A stretch of DNA of 64,000 nt from an uncultured Prevotellaceae bacterium (GCA_902774815.1 CACYJV010000001.1:147809-211808), one strand, 5' to 3'. Positions 34,728 through 43,468 are shown, counted from the stretch's first letter. Program-made: numbers and translations. Notes: generated from the letters alone by a model not told the origin.

Positions 34728-36887
34728 TTAGTCTTCCTCTTTCTCCTCAGCCTCGTGAGCAGCGATAAGAGCCTGCTGGATGTCGTTGGGAACGAGTTCG
34801 TAGCTGGCAAATTTCGTGCTGAACGAAGCACGTCCACCAGTGAGCGAGCTCAGTGCGATGCAGTAGTTGGCAAGTTCCTTCTGCGGAATCTTAGCCGACA
34901 ACTTCTGATAGCCACCCTCTGAATCCATACCCATGATGATGGCACGGCGTCCCTGCAGGTCGCTCATCACGTCGCCCATGTAGTCGGCGGGAACGAGCAC
35001 CTCAAGGTCGAAGATAGGCTCCAGCACCTTAGGACCAGCCTCCTTAAAGGCCATGGAGAAGGCGTTGCGGGCAGCCAGCATGAACGAAAGTTCATTGCTG
35101 TCCACGGGGTGCATCTTACCATCGTAAACAATGACACGCACGTCGCGAGCATACGAACCCGTGAGAGGTCCACGCTCCATACGCTCCATAATACCCTTCA
35201 GGATGGCAGGCATGAAGCGAGTATCAATGGCACCACCAACGACAGAGTTGATGAAGACAAGCTTGCCGCCCCACTCCAGGTCGATTTCTTCCTTGCCCTT
35301 GATGTTCATCTTGAACTCCTGACCGTTAATCTTGAACGATGTAGGATCAGGCATGCCCTCTGTGTAAGGCTCCAGGATGAGGTGCACCTCACCAAACTGA
35401 CCGCTACCACCCGACTGTTTCTTGTGACGATAGTCGGCACGTGCCATCTTCGAGATGGTCTCACGATAAGGAATCTTCGGCTCAACATACTCCACCTGAA
35501 TCTTCTCATTGTTCTCCAGACGCCACTTCAACGTGCGCAGATGGAACTCGCCCTGACCATGAATAATGGTCTGGCGCAACTCCTTCGACTGCTCGACAAC
35601 CCATGTAGGATCTTCCTGGCGCATCTTCAGCACGGCAGCCATCATCTTTTCCATTTCCGAAGAGTTGACAGCCTTGATGGCACGCGAATACTTGGAGTTA
35701 GGATACTTGATGAAGTCGAACTTCCACTCCACGTCCTTCGTGTTCAGCGTGTTGCCAGTCTTCACGTCCTTCAGTTTCACGGTGCAACCGATGTCGCCAG
35801 CTCTCAGTTCGTCAACGGGCACACGGTTGGAACCAGCACAAGCGTAAAGCTGACCCATACGCTCCTTCGAGCCGCGGTCGATGTTGGTCAGGTCGTCGCC
35901 AGCCTTCACCGTTCCGCTCATCACCTTGAAGTAGCTTACCTCACCAATATGGGGCTCCATACCGGTCTTGAAGAAGAAGAGCGACGTGGGGCCTGCTGCG
36001 TCGGGAGCAATCTCCTCACCGGCACTGTTCTTCACCTTTGGCATATCGGTCACGAAAGGAACGACGTTGCCAAGGAATTCCATCAGGCGACGTACGCCCA
36101 TGTCCTTGCCTGCGCAGACGCAGAAGACGGGGAAGATGGAGCGGGTGACCAAACCCTTGCGAATACCTTCGCGCAACTCGTCCTCAGTGAGTTCCATCGT
36201 GTCGAAGAACTTCTCCATCAGGGCGTCGTCGTTACCGGCAGCGGCCTCAACGAGTGCATCGTGCATTTCCTGAGCCTTGTCCATCAACTCGGCAGGAATA
36301 TCCTCAATGATGGGAGCGCCGCCTTCGGGCTTCCACGAATATTTCTTCATCAGCAGCACGTCGATCACGGCATTGAAGCCAGGGCCTGTAGCTACGGGGA
36401 ACTGCACGGGCACTACCTTAGAACCATAGATGTCCTTCAAGCTTGAGAGGATCACGTCGAAGTCGCAGTGCTCCTTGTCCAGCTGGTTGACGAGGAAGAT
36501 AACAGGCTTCTGCAGTTTCTCGGTGTTGCGGAATGAGTTCATCGTGCCAACCTCGGGACCATAGGTACCATTGACAACGATCACTGCCTGGTCAGTCACG
36601 TTCAGGGCTGTGATAGCACCTCCAACGAAGTCGTCGGAACCCGGGCAATCGATGATGTTCAGCTTTTTGCCGTTCCACTCAGTGTGCAGGACGGTTGAGA
36701 AAACCGAGTAGCCGTACTCCTGCTCCACGGGGAAATAGTCACTCACCGTGTTCTTTTGCTCTACGCTTCCACGGCGCTTGATCACGCCACTCTCAAAAAG
36801 CATTGCCTCGGCAAGAGTGGTCTTGCCGGAACCCGCACTGCCGATGAGTGCGATGTTCTTGATCTCGTTTGTCTGATAAACTTTCAT
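34728..36887 (-). CDS. fusA2: EF-G2, divergent elongation factor G paralogue with altered GTPase motifs
   Basis: The 719-residue protein keeps the five-domain EF-G layout. The P-loop is GSAGSGKT (16-23) rather than GHIDAGKT. The switch I region reads EQEYGYS near 55-61 without the usual Gly-Ile-Thr. The G3 motif is DCPGSDDF (80-87), where canonical EF-G has DTPGHVDF, so the catalytic His is Ser84. G4 is NQLD (134-137). This matches the Bacteroides EF-G2 group, reported to support translocation without GTP hydrolysis and to matter under carbon limitation. It is likely a starvation-phase elongation factor. It is transcribed alone, divergent from hemW. Confidence 0.92.
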   Translation of the reverse strand: MKVYQTNEIKNIALIGSAGSGKTTLAEAMLFESGVIKRRGSVEQKNTVSDYFPVEQEYGYSVFSTVLHTEWNGKKLNIIDCPGSDDFVGGAITALNVTDQAVIVVNGTYGPEVGTMNSFRNTEKLQKPVIFLVNQLDKEHCDFDVILSSLKDIYGSKVVPVQFPVATGPGFNAVIDVLLMKKYSWKPEGGAPIIEDIPAELMDKAQEMHDALVEAAAGNDDALMEKFFDTMELTEDELREGIRKGLVTRSIFPVFCVCAGKDMGVRRLMEFLGNVVPFVTDMPKVKNSAGEEIAPDAAGPTSLFFFKTGMEPHIGEVSYFKVMSGTVKAGDDLTNIDRGSKERMGQLYACAGSNRVPVDELRAGDIGCTVKLKDVKTGNTLNTKDVEWKFDFIKYPNSKYSRAIKAVNSSEMEKMMAAVLKMRQEDPTWVVEQSKELRQTIIHGQGEFHLRTLKWRLENNEKIQVEYVEPKIPYRETISKMARADYRHKKQSGGSGQFGEVHLILEPYTEGMPDPTSFKINGQEFKMNIKGKEEIDLEWGGKLVFINSVVGGAIDTRFMPAILKGIMERMERGPLTGSYARDVRVIVYDGKMHPVDSNELSFMLAARNAFSMAFKEAGPKVLEPIFDLEVLVPADYMGDVMSDLQGRRAIIMGMDSEGGYQKLSAKIPQKELANYCIALSSLTGGRASFSTKFASYELVPNDIQQALIAAHEAEEKEED

Positions 36888-37012
36888 CTTTTTTTTGTTT
36901 AAGTTTTTAAGTTATTTTTTGTTATTTAAGATTTCAGCCGTCGAAATTACACATTTTTCGTGAAACAGCCAAAACTTTTTCTAAAAACCTTCTTTCTGTT
37001 ATATCTTTTTAG

Positions 37013-37020
37013 TAATTTTG
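37013..37020 (+). promoter_or_regulatory. -7 box of hemW
   Basis: TAATTTTG lies 11 bases before the ATG at 37032, which argues against the longer frame starting at 36960. The -33 box is not clear. Confidence 0.55.
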
Positions 37021-37031
37021 CACCATTCGTC

Positions 37032-38168
37032 ATGGCTGGACTTTACATTCACATCCCCTTTTGCCGTAGCCGTTGTATCTACTGTGCATTCTATTCCACT
37101 ACGCTTTCCGATGAGTGGCAAGACCGCTATGTCGATGCCCTTTGCCGCGAAATGGACCTGCGGAGCACAATATCGGAAGACATAGCCACCATCTATCTGG
37201 GCGGAGGCACGCCGTCACTGCTCTCAGAGGCCAACCTGCTGAAGCTCTTTACGCACATCAACGAGGTGTACGGGCTTGACCACGTGCAGGAAGTGACCAT
37301 CGAATGTAACCCCGACGACATCACCGATGCGTTCTGTCACACGTTGCAGCTTCTGCCTGTCAACCGCGTCTCACTGGGGGCACAGACCTTCGATGCCGAG
37401 CGACTCCGTTTTCTACAACGACGCCACACGGCACTCCAGGTGAATGAAGCCATCGACAGGCTGCGCCAAAATAGAATCGACAACATCAGCCTCGACCTAA
37501 TGTTCGGTTTCCCAGAACAAACCACTGCGCAGTGGTCTGCCGACATCGACCATGCCCTGGCGCTACGGCCCGAGCACATCTCGGCCTATTCACTCATGAT
37601 CGAGGAAGGCACACCGCTTTTCAAGCGTATTGAAAAAGGAGAGTTGAGAATCGGAAAGAATGCCGAGGAGACATCGCGGCAGATGTATGAACTGCTCACC
37701 GACCGACTTGCCAATGCCGGCTACGAACACTACGAGATTTCGAACTGGTCCCTGCCCGGTCATCGCTCACGCCACAACAGCAGCTATTGGAACGACACCC
37801 CTTACATCGGGCTTGGTGCCGCCGCCCATAGCTACGACCTGAAGACGCGCTCGTGGAACACGGCCGATCTTCGCTCCTACGTGGAGGCCATCAACCTTGG
37901 ACAAAGGCCCTACGAAAGCGAAGAAATTGACGAAGTAACCCACTATAACGACATCATAACCACGTCGTTACGTACACGTAAAGGACTGCTTTTCAGTGCT
38001 ATACCCGAGCGTTTTCGCGGTTATCTGCTCAACAGTGCGCAACGAAGTATCCAGTCCGGACTGCTCGAAAAAAACACATTTGCCGACGACACTGTGCTTT
38101 GCCTTACCCGCGAAGGACTCTTCGTCAGCGACGACGTCATGAGCGACCTCATCTTCGTCGATGAATAA
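37032..38168 (+). CDS. hemW: Radical SAM heme chaperone HemW
   Basis: The 378-residue protein has the CX3CX2C iron-sulfur motif CRSRCIYC (Cys11, Cys15, Cys18), preceded by LYIHIPF. IYLGGGTPSLL near 56 and VSLGAQTFDAERLRFLQRRH follow, then the HemN-type C-terminal domain (SNWSLPGHRSRHNSSYW). HemW members bind and deliver heme; true coproporphyrinogen dehydrogenases have a longer, different N-terminus. The start at 37032 is chosen from the promoter and family length. Confidence 0.93.
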   Translation: MAGLYIHIPFCRSRCIYCAFYSTTLSDEWQDRYVDALCREMDLRSTISEDIATIYLGGGTPSLLSEANLLKLFTHINEVYGLDHVQEVTIECNPDDITDAFCHTLQLLPVNRVSLGAQTFDAERLRFLQRRHTALQVNEAIDRLRQNRIDNISLDLMFGFPEQTTAQWSADIDHALALRPEHISAYSLMIEEGTPLFKRIEKGELRIGKNAEETSRQMYELLTDRLANAGYEHYEISNWSLPGHRSRHNSSYWNDTPYIGLGAAAHSYDLKTRSWNTADLRSYVEAINLGQRPYESEEIDEVTHYNDIITTSLRTRKGLLFSAIPERFRGYLLNSAQRSIQSGLLEKNTFADDTVLCLTREGLFVSDDVMSDLIFVDE

Positions 38169-38187
38169 ACGCGCATAAGCTACGAGC

Positions 38188-38583
38188 CTATGCTCCAAAA
38201 TCTCGCCTTGCCTGCTCTTTCACCTCTTCTTCGATTTCGCTCAAGGGGCGTGTTCCCGACAGCCACGATTTCACGGCTACGCAGGTAGCAAAGCTCACGA
38301 TGGCAACGAGTGCCGAGAGAATCCAATTGAGAAGTTCCCGACCGAAAGGACTCCAGTCGAACACCAAGATGGCGGCCACCACGGGCAGCGCAAACAGCAG
38401 CCAATCGGCACCGGAATGCATCTTGTAGGAATCGATAGTTTCGCGATATTCCCTATTGGCATTGAGTAGGCGTTGCCGGTTGGTTGTCCAATATTGCTCG
38501 AAAGCGACTCTCTCAATGTCGGACGACTCTGCCATGGAGCTACCCGTTGCACTTCTAACGTCTTCTATCTTCATTGAATTCAT
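38188..38583 (-). CDS. Small membrane protein of unknown function
   Basis: The 131-residue product has a polar N-terminal half (VAFEQYWTTNRQRLLNANREYRETIDSYK). Two adjacent hydrophobic helices follow (ADWLLFALPVVAAILVFDW and LLNWILSALVAIVSFATCVAV), then a charged tail ending RRDFGA. No family is recognised. It follows the FecCD-type permease on the same strand after an octamer repeat and converges with hemW with only 19 bases between stops. Confidence 0.6.
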   Translation of the reverse strand: MNSMKIEDVRSATGSSMAESSDIERVAFEQYWTTNRQRLLNANREYRETIDSYKMHSGADWLLFALPVVAAILVFDWSPFGRELLNWILSALVAIVSFATCVAVKSWLSGTRPLSEIEEEVKEQARRDFGA

Positions 38584-38609
38584 TTTATTGGTTTTTTATT
38601 TGTTTTATC

Positions 38610-38649
38610 GGGGGTATAGGGGTACGAAGGTACGGAGGTACGAGATTAC
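38610..38649. repeat. Octamer array GGGGGTAC/GGAGGTAC (5 units)
   Basis: Five 8-base units, the last being GAGATTAC, lie between the permease and the small membrane gene and include the permease stop codon (38646-38648). An array of the same units in the same order, inverted, lies 25 kb away at 63758-63797. Confidence 0.8.
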
Positions 38650-39701
38650 CCTGAAGTACCGCCTCTTCTGACAATATATATGATGACGGGCGCGCCAAAG
38701 AGTGGCGTAAGCACATTGATGGGCACAGCACCTCCATGTGGACTCAGCATGACGCTGAGCACATGGCACGACAATGCAACGACACACCCCATCAGCATCG
38801 TTGCAGGAAGCAGCTGCCGATGATCTGCCGTGTGCAAGAGGAGACGCGCCATGTGAGGAACGGCCAGTCCAATGAAGGCTATAGGACCACAGAAGGCGGT
38901 GGCCACGGCACAAAGCAAGCCTGTGAGCAGCAGCAAATGATGGCGCAACCGACGTGTCGAGATGCCCAGACTCTCTGCATAGTTTTGTCCTAGGAGCAGC
39001 GCATTGAGGGGCTTTATCAGCAGAAGTGCGGCCAACAGTGGCAGAAGGGTGACGAACGCATAGAAGGGCATCGTCTGAAGCGACACTCCGCCAAAGTTGC
39101 CTAGTCCCCACATCATGTAGGAACGAACACCTTCCTCCGTGGCAACGTAATTCAGCAGGGCGATGGCAGATGACGAGAGATAGCCCACCATGATGCCTGC
39201 TATGAGCAGCATCACGGGGCTCTTCACCCATCTGGAGAGCAACAGCAGCAATAGCGTCACCACCATGGCTCCTCCGAAGGCAGCCGCAACCGTTGAGAGA
39301 GAGGAGAATAGTGCCGAAAGTGATGTGCTGATGGTTGACAGCGAACCGACACCGAGTAGCATGACGATGGCCACACCGAGCGAGGCACCATTGGTGATGC
39401 CGAAGATGCCTGGTCCAGCCAGCGGATTGCGAAAAGCTGTCTGCAAAAGCAGTCCACTGACGGCCAATGCCGCGCCACAAAGCATCGCTGTGAGGGCTGC
39501 GGGCAGACGCGACTCCATCACGATGAAATGCCAAGATGCCGACTGTGGTTCGGCACCTCGTAGTATTGCCAACACATCGGCCGCAGGTATGTTGGCCGAA
39601 CCTATAAAGAGGCTCAGCACAAACAGCACAATCATGAGCAGCACCATCGAAGTCCATTTCACGGTTCGCCAGGTTGGGGTGACGGGGGTTGTTTGTTTCA
39701 T
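38646..39701 (-). CDS. FecCD/BtuC-family ABC importer permease
   Basis: The 351-residue integral membrane protein has about ten hydrophobic helices and typical BtuC/FepD segments: RLPAALTAMLCGAALAVSGLLLQTAFRNPLAGPGIFGITNGA near 49-90 and the coupling region CGPIAFIGLAVPHMARLL near 269. It would form the membrane channel for cobalamin, heme or a ferric chelate together with the binding protein encoded 7 bases upstream. No ATPase gene follows, so the energising subunit must come from elsewhere. Confidence 0.9.
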   Translation of the reverse strand: MKQTTPVTPTWRTVKWTSMVLLMIVLFVLSLFIGSANIPAADVLAILRGAEPQSASWHFIVMESRLPAALTAMLCGAALAVSGLLLQTAFRNPLAGPGIFGITNGASLGVAIVMLLGVGSLSTISTSLSALFSSLSTVAAAFGGAMVVTLLLLLLSRWVKSPVMLLIAGIMVGYLSSSAIALLNYVATEEGVRSYMMWGLGNFGGVSLQTMPFYAFVTLLPLLAALLLIKPLNALLLGQNYAESLGISTRRLRHHLLLLTGLLCAVATAFCGPIAFIGLAVPHMARLLLHTADHRQLLPATMLMGCVVALSCHVLSVMLSPHGGAVPINVLTPLFGAPVIIYIVRRGGTSG

Positions 39702-39708
39702 CGTTCGT

Positions 39709-40860
39709 TCAGTCTGTAATGACGCGATAGTAGCGGGGCTGTCCTTTCACGAGTCCGGGGTGGAACAGCAGGATCAGGTCGCGCAGATGATAGTCAGGGC
39801 GGAATGGCACTTCCTCGAAATAGGGCACCTCCAACGAGTTGACGTAATAGACACACTTGGTCTGCAAAGCCTTTAGCCGACCGTAGCCGTGATGCTCGGC
39901 CGAGAGCCATGCTGCTGTGAGCGGTCGCTGGTCGGAGTGGTTCATCAGCCAGATATCAGCATCAGCAGCTAGGCTGAACACGGTCTCGAAGCTCAGTGCC
40001 AAACTGCCGCTGTGGTCATCATCGGCCCAGGGATAGCTAGCACCGGCATCAGCCAGAAGGCGACCCATCGTACTGTGGCCGCCAGGCACATACCATGTTC
40101 CCCCTGTCAGTCGCTCGGTGAGCACGGTTGGACGCTGCGCATCAACGACCTTAGCGGCCACCAACTGCTTCAGTGCCAGATAGTTGTTTTCCACCACGCT
40201 GAAGAGCGAGTCAGCCTCAGCGCCATGACCGTAGAGCAAGCCATAGAAGCGCATCCATTCAGCACGTCCAAGTGCAGATGTCTCCATGTAGTCGGCACAT
40301 TCGACGAGGGGAATGCCCAACTTCTCAAGCCGTCCGTAGCCGCCGCTGTTCTCAAAGGGCGAAAGTAGGATAGCGTCGGCCCTCATCTCGACGATACGTT
40401 CCACGTCGGGCGACATTCCGTCGCCACAGTCACGCACCATTCCCTGCTGCACACGCCTTTGTATTTCGGGCAACTGCATGTACTTCAGGTCGGCCACGCC
40501 AGCCACCTGTTCGATTGCGCCAAGCATGCCGATGAGCGAGGCATGAGCCGTGTTGAACACCACACTTCGCTTCAACGGAACAGCTATCGTGGTGGCGCCC
40601 GAACGATGTCCCTTGCCCAGCCAATAGCAGCGCAACACGCTCCCTTCATGCCAGGGATCCTTCAGTTCTACGAGTACACCATCGTCGTATCTCACCATCA
40701 GCAGGTTTTGGGCATAGCGCATCGGAATGGTATCACCGCCATCAGCAGCGTTGCCGGCTGCTTTTTGCCGACAGCCAACTGCCGACAAGCCGTAACCAAC
40801 AACGACCAGCCATGCCAGCAAGCCAACCAGCCATTTCATCTGTACTCGATGCGCTTTCAT
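39709..40860 (-). CDS. Periplasmic binding lipoprotein of a metal-chelate/cobalamin importer
   Basis: The 383-residue protein has a membrane anchor with lipobox (SAVGC, Cys30). A two-lobe type III substrate-binding fold follows: RSVVFNTAHASLIGMLGAIEQVAGVADL near 98-125, VERIVEMRADAILLSPF near 152, and YMETSALGRAEWMRFYGLLYG near 190-210. Similar proteins bind ferric siderophores, heme or vitamin B12; the ligand cannot be fixed by eye. It is 7 bases upstream of the permease, and the phytase-like gene precedes it by 30 bases in the same operon. Confidence 0.87.
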   Translation of the reverse strand: MKAHRVQMKWLVGLLAWLVVVGYGLSAVGCRQKAAGNAADGGDTIPMRYAQNLLMVRYDDGVLVELKDPWHEGSVLRCYWLGKGHRSGATTIAVPLKRSVVFNTAHASLIGMLGAIEQVAGVADLKYMQLPEIQRRVQQGMVRDCGDGMSPDVERIVEMRADAILLSPFENSGGYGRLEKLGIPLVECADYMETSALGRAEWMRFYGLLYGHGAEADSLFSVVENNYLALKQLVAAKVVDAQRPTVLTERLTGGTWYVPGGHSTMGRLLADAGASYPWADDDHSGSLALSFETVFSLAADADIWLMNHSDQRPLTAAWLSAEHHGYGRLKALQTKCVYYVNSLEVPYFEEVPFRPDYHLRDLILLFHPGLVKGQPRYYRVITD

Positions 40861-40862
40861 AT

Positions 40863-40911
40863 TGCCTTTCTTTTTCCTTTTTTTACCCTTTTACTTTTCC
40901 CATATTACCTT
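40863..40911. repeat. Heptamer array (pyrimidine-rich, about 7 units)
   Basis: C/T-rich units such as CTTTTTC, TACCCTT and TTACTTT at 7-base spacing fill the gap before the binding-protein gene. They contain the stop codon of the phytase-like gene (40891-40893). Confidence 0.65.
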
Positions 40912-41967
40912 TATCCAGTCCTTCAGCACGCCGCGATAGCGATGCTGCGAGTCACTGATGAGCACAAGCACCTGTCGCCTGTCACTGAGCCGTGGACCGA
41001 GGCACATACCTTCGTAGTTGGCCAGATTACGGCGCGTCAGGTTGAGTTTCGTTCGCCAGCGGGCCACAAGTTGTTTGTCGAGAAAGGTCACCTCGTCCGT
41101 AAGCCTTTCCGCAGGGTTCAGCCGCTGTTCCGGCTTGGGCACCACACGATAGAGCTTCTGTTCCACCGATGCTCCAATCAACTTTTTAGGAACACGGAAC
41201 TCGCGTTCCAGCACCAATAGCGAACCATCGTCCAAGGCACACAACTCACTGACGCCCATGGCATAGCTGCGGGCAGGCTTCTGCTTGCGTGGCGCATCCA
41301 TCTCGTAGGCATAGGTGCCCACCATTTGCAGTTGCTCGTCGAACTCCAACAGTCGGATGCGGTTGCGCACGCCATTCACGGCTGTTGCCTGCTGACCGTC
41401 AGCCGCCAAAGTGCCCTCTATGCACGTCCAAAGCCGACGGGTTGCATCGTTGTAGCTGAGTGATTCCAGCCCGTAGTTCTTCGATGCCGAATGGATTTCT
41501 GGCGGCAGCAACACCTCTCGACCTGTAGGCCGCCCGTTGAGTGAGTATTCGCTGATGCTTCCCTCAGCCTCACTTGCCACCAGTAAGGTACCCAGCCTGG
41601 GCACAAAGGCAATGGCTTCGGCATCGATGCTGTGCCCCTGTCTGCCGACAAATGGCACAAAACTCTCGTCATGGGCCGAAAGCAGCCGCCCCGACAGCGT
41701 GTCGATGGCAATGCGAAACACATAGAAACCGTTTTGGGCCGACTTATCGTCGACGACGGCATAGCGGTCGCCACCCAGCCACGCCAGTCCGCTGAAATCT
41801 CCTGCGGGCAGCGTTTTGCTGAAGTGACGTGCCTTGCCCAACTCGAGTGCTACCGCCTCCTGCGCTCTCACCGGCATGGGCATAGCCACCAACAGCAAGA
41901 GCAGCAAGTTGCGGACGATAGCCACTAGCGTGCTGCTTACCATCCTAAGACCACAACAACTATTCAT
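40891..41967 (-). CDS. Phytase-like/esterase-like beta-propeller secreted protein
   Basis: The 358-residue protein has a signal peptide (LLLLLLVAMPMPVRAQ). The mature part matches the esterase-like-activity-of-phytase family: FSGLAWLGGDRYAVVDDKS near 58, IDAEAIAFVPRLGTLLVASE near 113 and NYEGMCLGPRLSDRRQVLVLISD near 317. Such propellers are periplasmic or secreted and may cleave phosphate or acyl esters, but few are characterised. Its ATG overlaps the stop of a 50-residue gene (ATGAATAG), which fixes the start and implies coupling. It is followed by importer genes. Confidence 0.8.
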   Translation of the reverse strand: MNSCCGLRMVSSTLVAIVRNLLLLLLVAMPMPVRAQEAVALELGKARHFSKTLPAGDFSGLAWLGGDRYAVVDDKSAQNGFYVFRIAIDTLSGRLLSAHDESFVPFVGRQGHSIDAEAIAFVPRLGTLLVASEAEGSISEYSLNGRPTGREVLLPPEIHSASKNYGLESLSYNDATRRLWTCIEGTLAADGQQATAVNGVRNRIRLLEFDEQLQMVGTYAYEMDAPRKQKPARSYAMGVSELCALDDGSLLVLEREFRVPKKLIGASVEQKLYRVVPKPEQRLNPAERLTDEVTFLDKQLVARWRTKLNLTRRNLANYEGMCLGPRLSDRRQVLVLISDSQHRYRGVLKDWIKVIWEK

Positions 41968-42112
41968 CGGAGATGAAGTTTTTAGTGGTCATGTCGTAGT
42001 AAAGCGCTTCCAGTTCGGGGAGCGTCAGCTGCTCCACCGAATGTTCTATGAGGCGGATCAGTTCCTCGCGCCTGTGCTCGTCCGCCGATTCGTTATGTCC
42101 GAAGTGTGCCAT
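41960..42112 (-). CDS. 50-residue acidic helical protein, translationally coupled
   Basis: A short frame begins MAHFGHNESADEHRREELIR and ends DMTTKNFISDE. It is polar, His- and Glu-rich, lacks any membrane segment and looks like two helices. The middle reads IEHSVEQLTLPELEALYYDM. Its stop overlaps the next gene's ATG as ATGAATAG, and it starts 38 bases after the sugar-isomerase-like gene, so it is embedded in the operon. The overlap and codon composition argue that it is real. No family is recognised; a regulatory or adaptor role is possible but unproven. Confidence 0.65.
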   Translation of the reverse strand: MAHFGHNESADEHRREELIRLIEHSVEQLTLPELEALYYDMTTKNFISDE

Positions 42113-42120
42113 ATCGTTCA

Positions 42121-42155
42121 CCCTTTTCCCTTTTTACTTTTATACCTTTTTATCT
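42121..42155. repeat. Heptamer array (CCCTTTT/TACTTTT, 5 units)
   Basis: Five 7-base units cross the stop codon of the isomerase-like gene (42150-42152) and stop 8 bases before the 50-residue gene's ATG. Confidence 0.65.
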
Positions 42156-43436
42156 TTCTCCAAGCATTTCCTTCAGTACCGCCATCAGCCGACCTTCCAC
42201 GATGACGTGGTGATTGCCAATGGGGTTGTTCAGAAAATAGGTTGCCTGACGGGCATCGTCCAGACGGACGTGCAACTGCGTGCGGCAGAGGTCGCCTTCG
42301 CGGCCGCAGCCTGTGAGCATACCTTCGGCAATGAAGCAACGGTCGAGCAATCCCGATGTCTTAAACACCGTCACGGGACCTTCCTTCACGTAGCCACGCA
42401 CGCCTACGCCGATGCCCGACTCGAAATGGGTGTCCAGCTCAAAGCGATGCGTCATCTGCAGGGGGATGGTACAGTGAGCGAACAGCATCTCACCCGTTTC
42501 CACATTGATGTGAGCGGGGTTAGCCTGAAATCCCGACTGCCCCGTCAGCGCACGCACAATCAGCATCGAAAGCATCGTCGGCACATCGCCCTCGCAACCT
42601 GCCACGTAGCCTTCGCTGTTGAGCTGTGCCAATGCCACGCAGCCCGTGTTGTGAATAGATGTCAGCAGGTCGAAGCAGCGAATCGTAAAGCCTTGCAAAT
42701 CGTGTCGTTGCAAAATTGTCTTCAAGGCCATATACAGGTGCAGTGCATCGGGCAGCGACTTGCCCACGGCTTCCTTGTCGGCATCGTGCAGGGGGGCTAT
42801 AAAGTCGGCCATAGCACCTTGATCATTGCTCCTTGAACCTTGCGCTTTGAACTTTGATCTTTGATCTTCGAACTCCTTTATCACCTCCTCCATCTCGATG
42901 TCCACCAATTCGACGCCCAGAGTTTCAGCAACGCGCTGTACATCATAGTTGCTCGAGATCAGCCAATCTGAGGGACACCCAACAATGCCGAGGCGCTTGC
43001 CACGCAGCCACCTGCGGGCTTCGCTCACTCTGACCAGTTGCTCCATCCGCATCTTGATATAGGGGGCCGACCCATGCAGAATCTCACCGCGCAAACCTAG
43101 CTGCCGAAGGTACGACAGAATCTCCATCGAGGCTGCCAGTGAGTTGCTCTTGCCCGACGTCAGCAGGTAGAACGGCTCACGGCTCTTAGCCTGCAACTGC
43201 GGCAGCAGCGTCTTGAACACGCCTTCGGTGCCGCCCGTGCGCACATAGATCAGCGACAGTGCTGACTCGCCATAATCACCATAGTCGTTGCCTCGCCAAC
43301 AGGCATTGTCACTCAGCGGCAACTGCCCGTCAGTCAGCCCGAGACTACCCAGAAACTCCTTGGTTACTTCGTTCACAGCCTGCTCGTCGTGCAGGGGCGA
43401 TGTCAACGTGTAGATGGCAATACTATCCTTTTTCAT
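42150..43436 (-). CDS. L-fucose/L-arabinose isomerase-like protein
   Basis: From ATG 43436 (MKKDSIAIYTLTSPLHD) the protein has 428 residues. It resembles the fucose/arabinose isomerase superfamily: an N-terminal Rossmann-like half (VRTGGTEGVFK near 64, YLLTSGKSNSLAASMEIL near 88) and a C-terminal half with FTIRCFDLLTSIHNTGCVALAQLN near 251, YVAGCEGDVPTML near 278 and HFESGIGVGVRGYV near 337. Metal ligands of active isomerases are not all obvious, so activity is uncertain. Residues near 186-207 (DQRSKFKAQGSRSNDQ) are encoded by a nine-unit heptamer array, an in-frame low-complexity insert. It is first in the importer operon. Confidence 0.75.
   Translation of the reverse strand: MKKDSIAIYTLTSPLHDEQAVNEVTKEFLGSLGLTDGQLPLSDNACWRGNDYGDYGESALSLIYVRTGGTEGVFKTLLPQLQAKSREPFYLLTSGKSNSLAASMEILSYLRQLGLRGEILHGSAPYIKMRMEQLVRVSEARRWLRGKRLGIVGCPSDWLISSNYDVQRVAETLGVELVDIEMEEVIKEFEDQRSKFKAQGSRSNDQGAMADFIAPLHDADKEAVGKSLPDALHLYMALKTILQRHDLQGFTIRCFDLLTSIHNTGCVALAQLNSEGYVAGCEGDVPTMLSMLIVRALTGQSGFQANPAHINVETGEMLFAHCTIPLQMTHRFELDTHFESGIGVGVRGYVKEGPVTVFKTSGLLDRCFIAEGMLTGCGREGDLCRTQLHVRLDDARQATYFLNNPIGNHHVIVEGRLMAVLKEMLGER
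42817..42879. repeat. Nine-unit heptamer array inside a coding region
   Basis: Nine 7-base units (CTTTGAT, CTTTGAA, CCTTGAA and variants), 63 bases or 21 codons, lie in frame in the isomerase-like gene. On the coding strand the unit is ATCAAAG, which contains no stop triplet in any frame, so translation passes through. Confidence 0.85.
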
Positions 43437-43468
43437 GATGAGTCGTTCAAAAAAATATCTTCCAGTCG

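Noticed and set aside
35109-36446. 445-codon forward-strand open frame
   Set aside because: Shadow of EF-G2; composition rich in His, Leu and Val without domain motifs.
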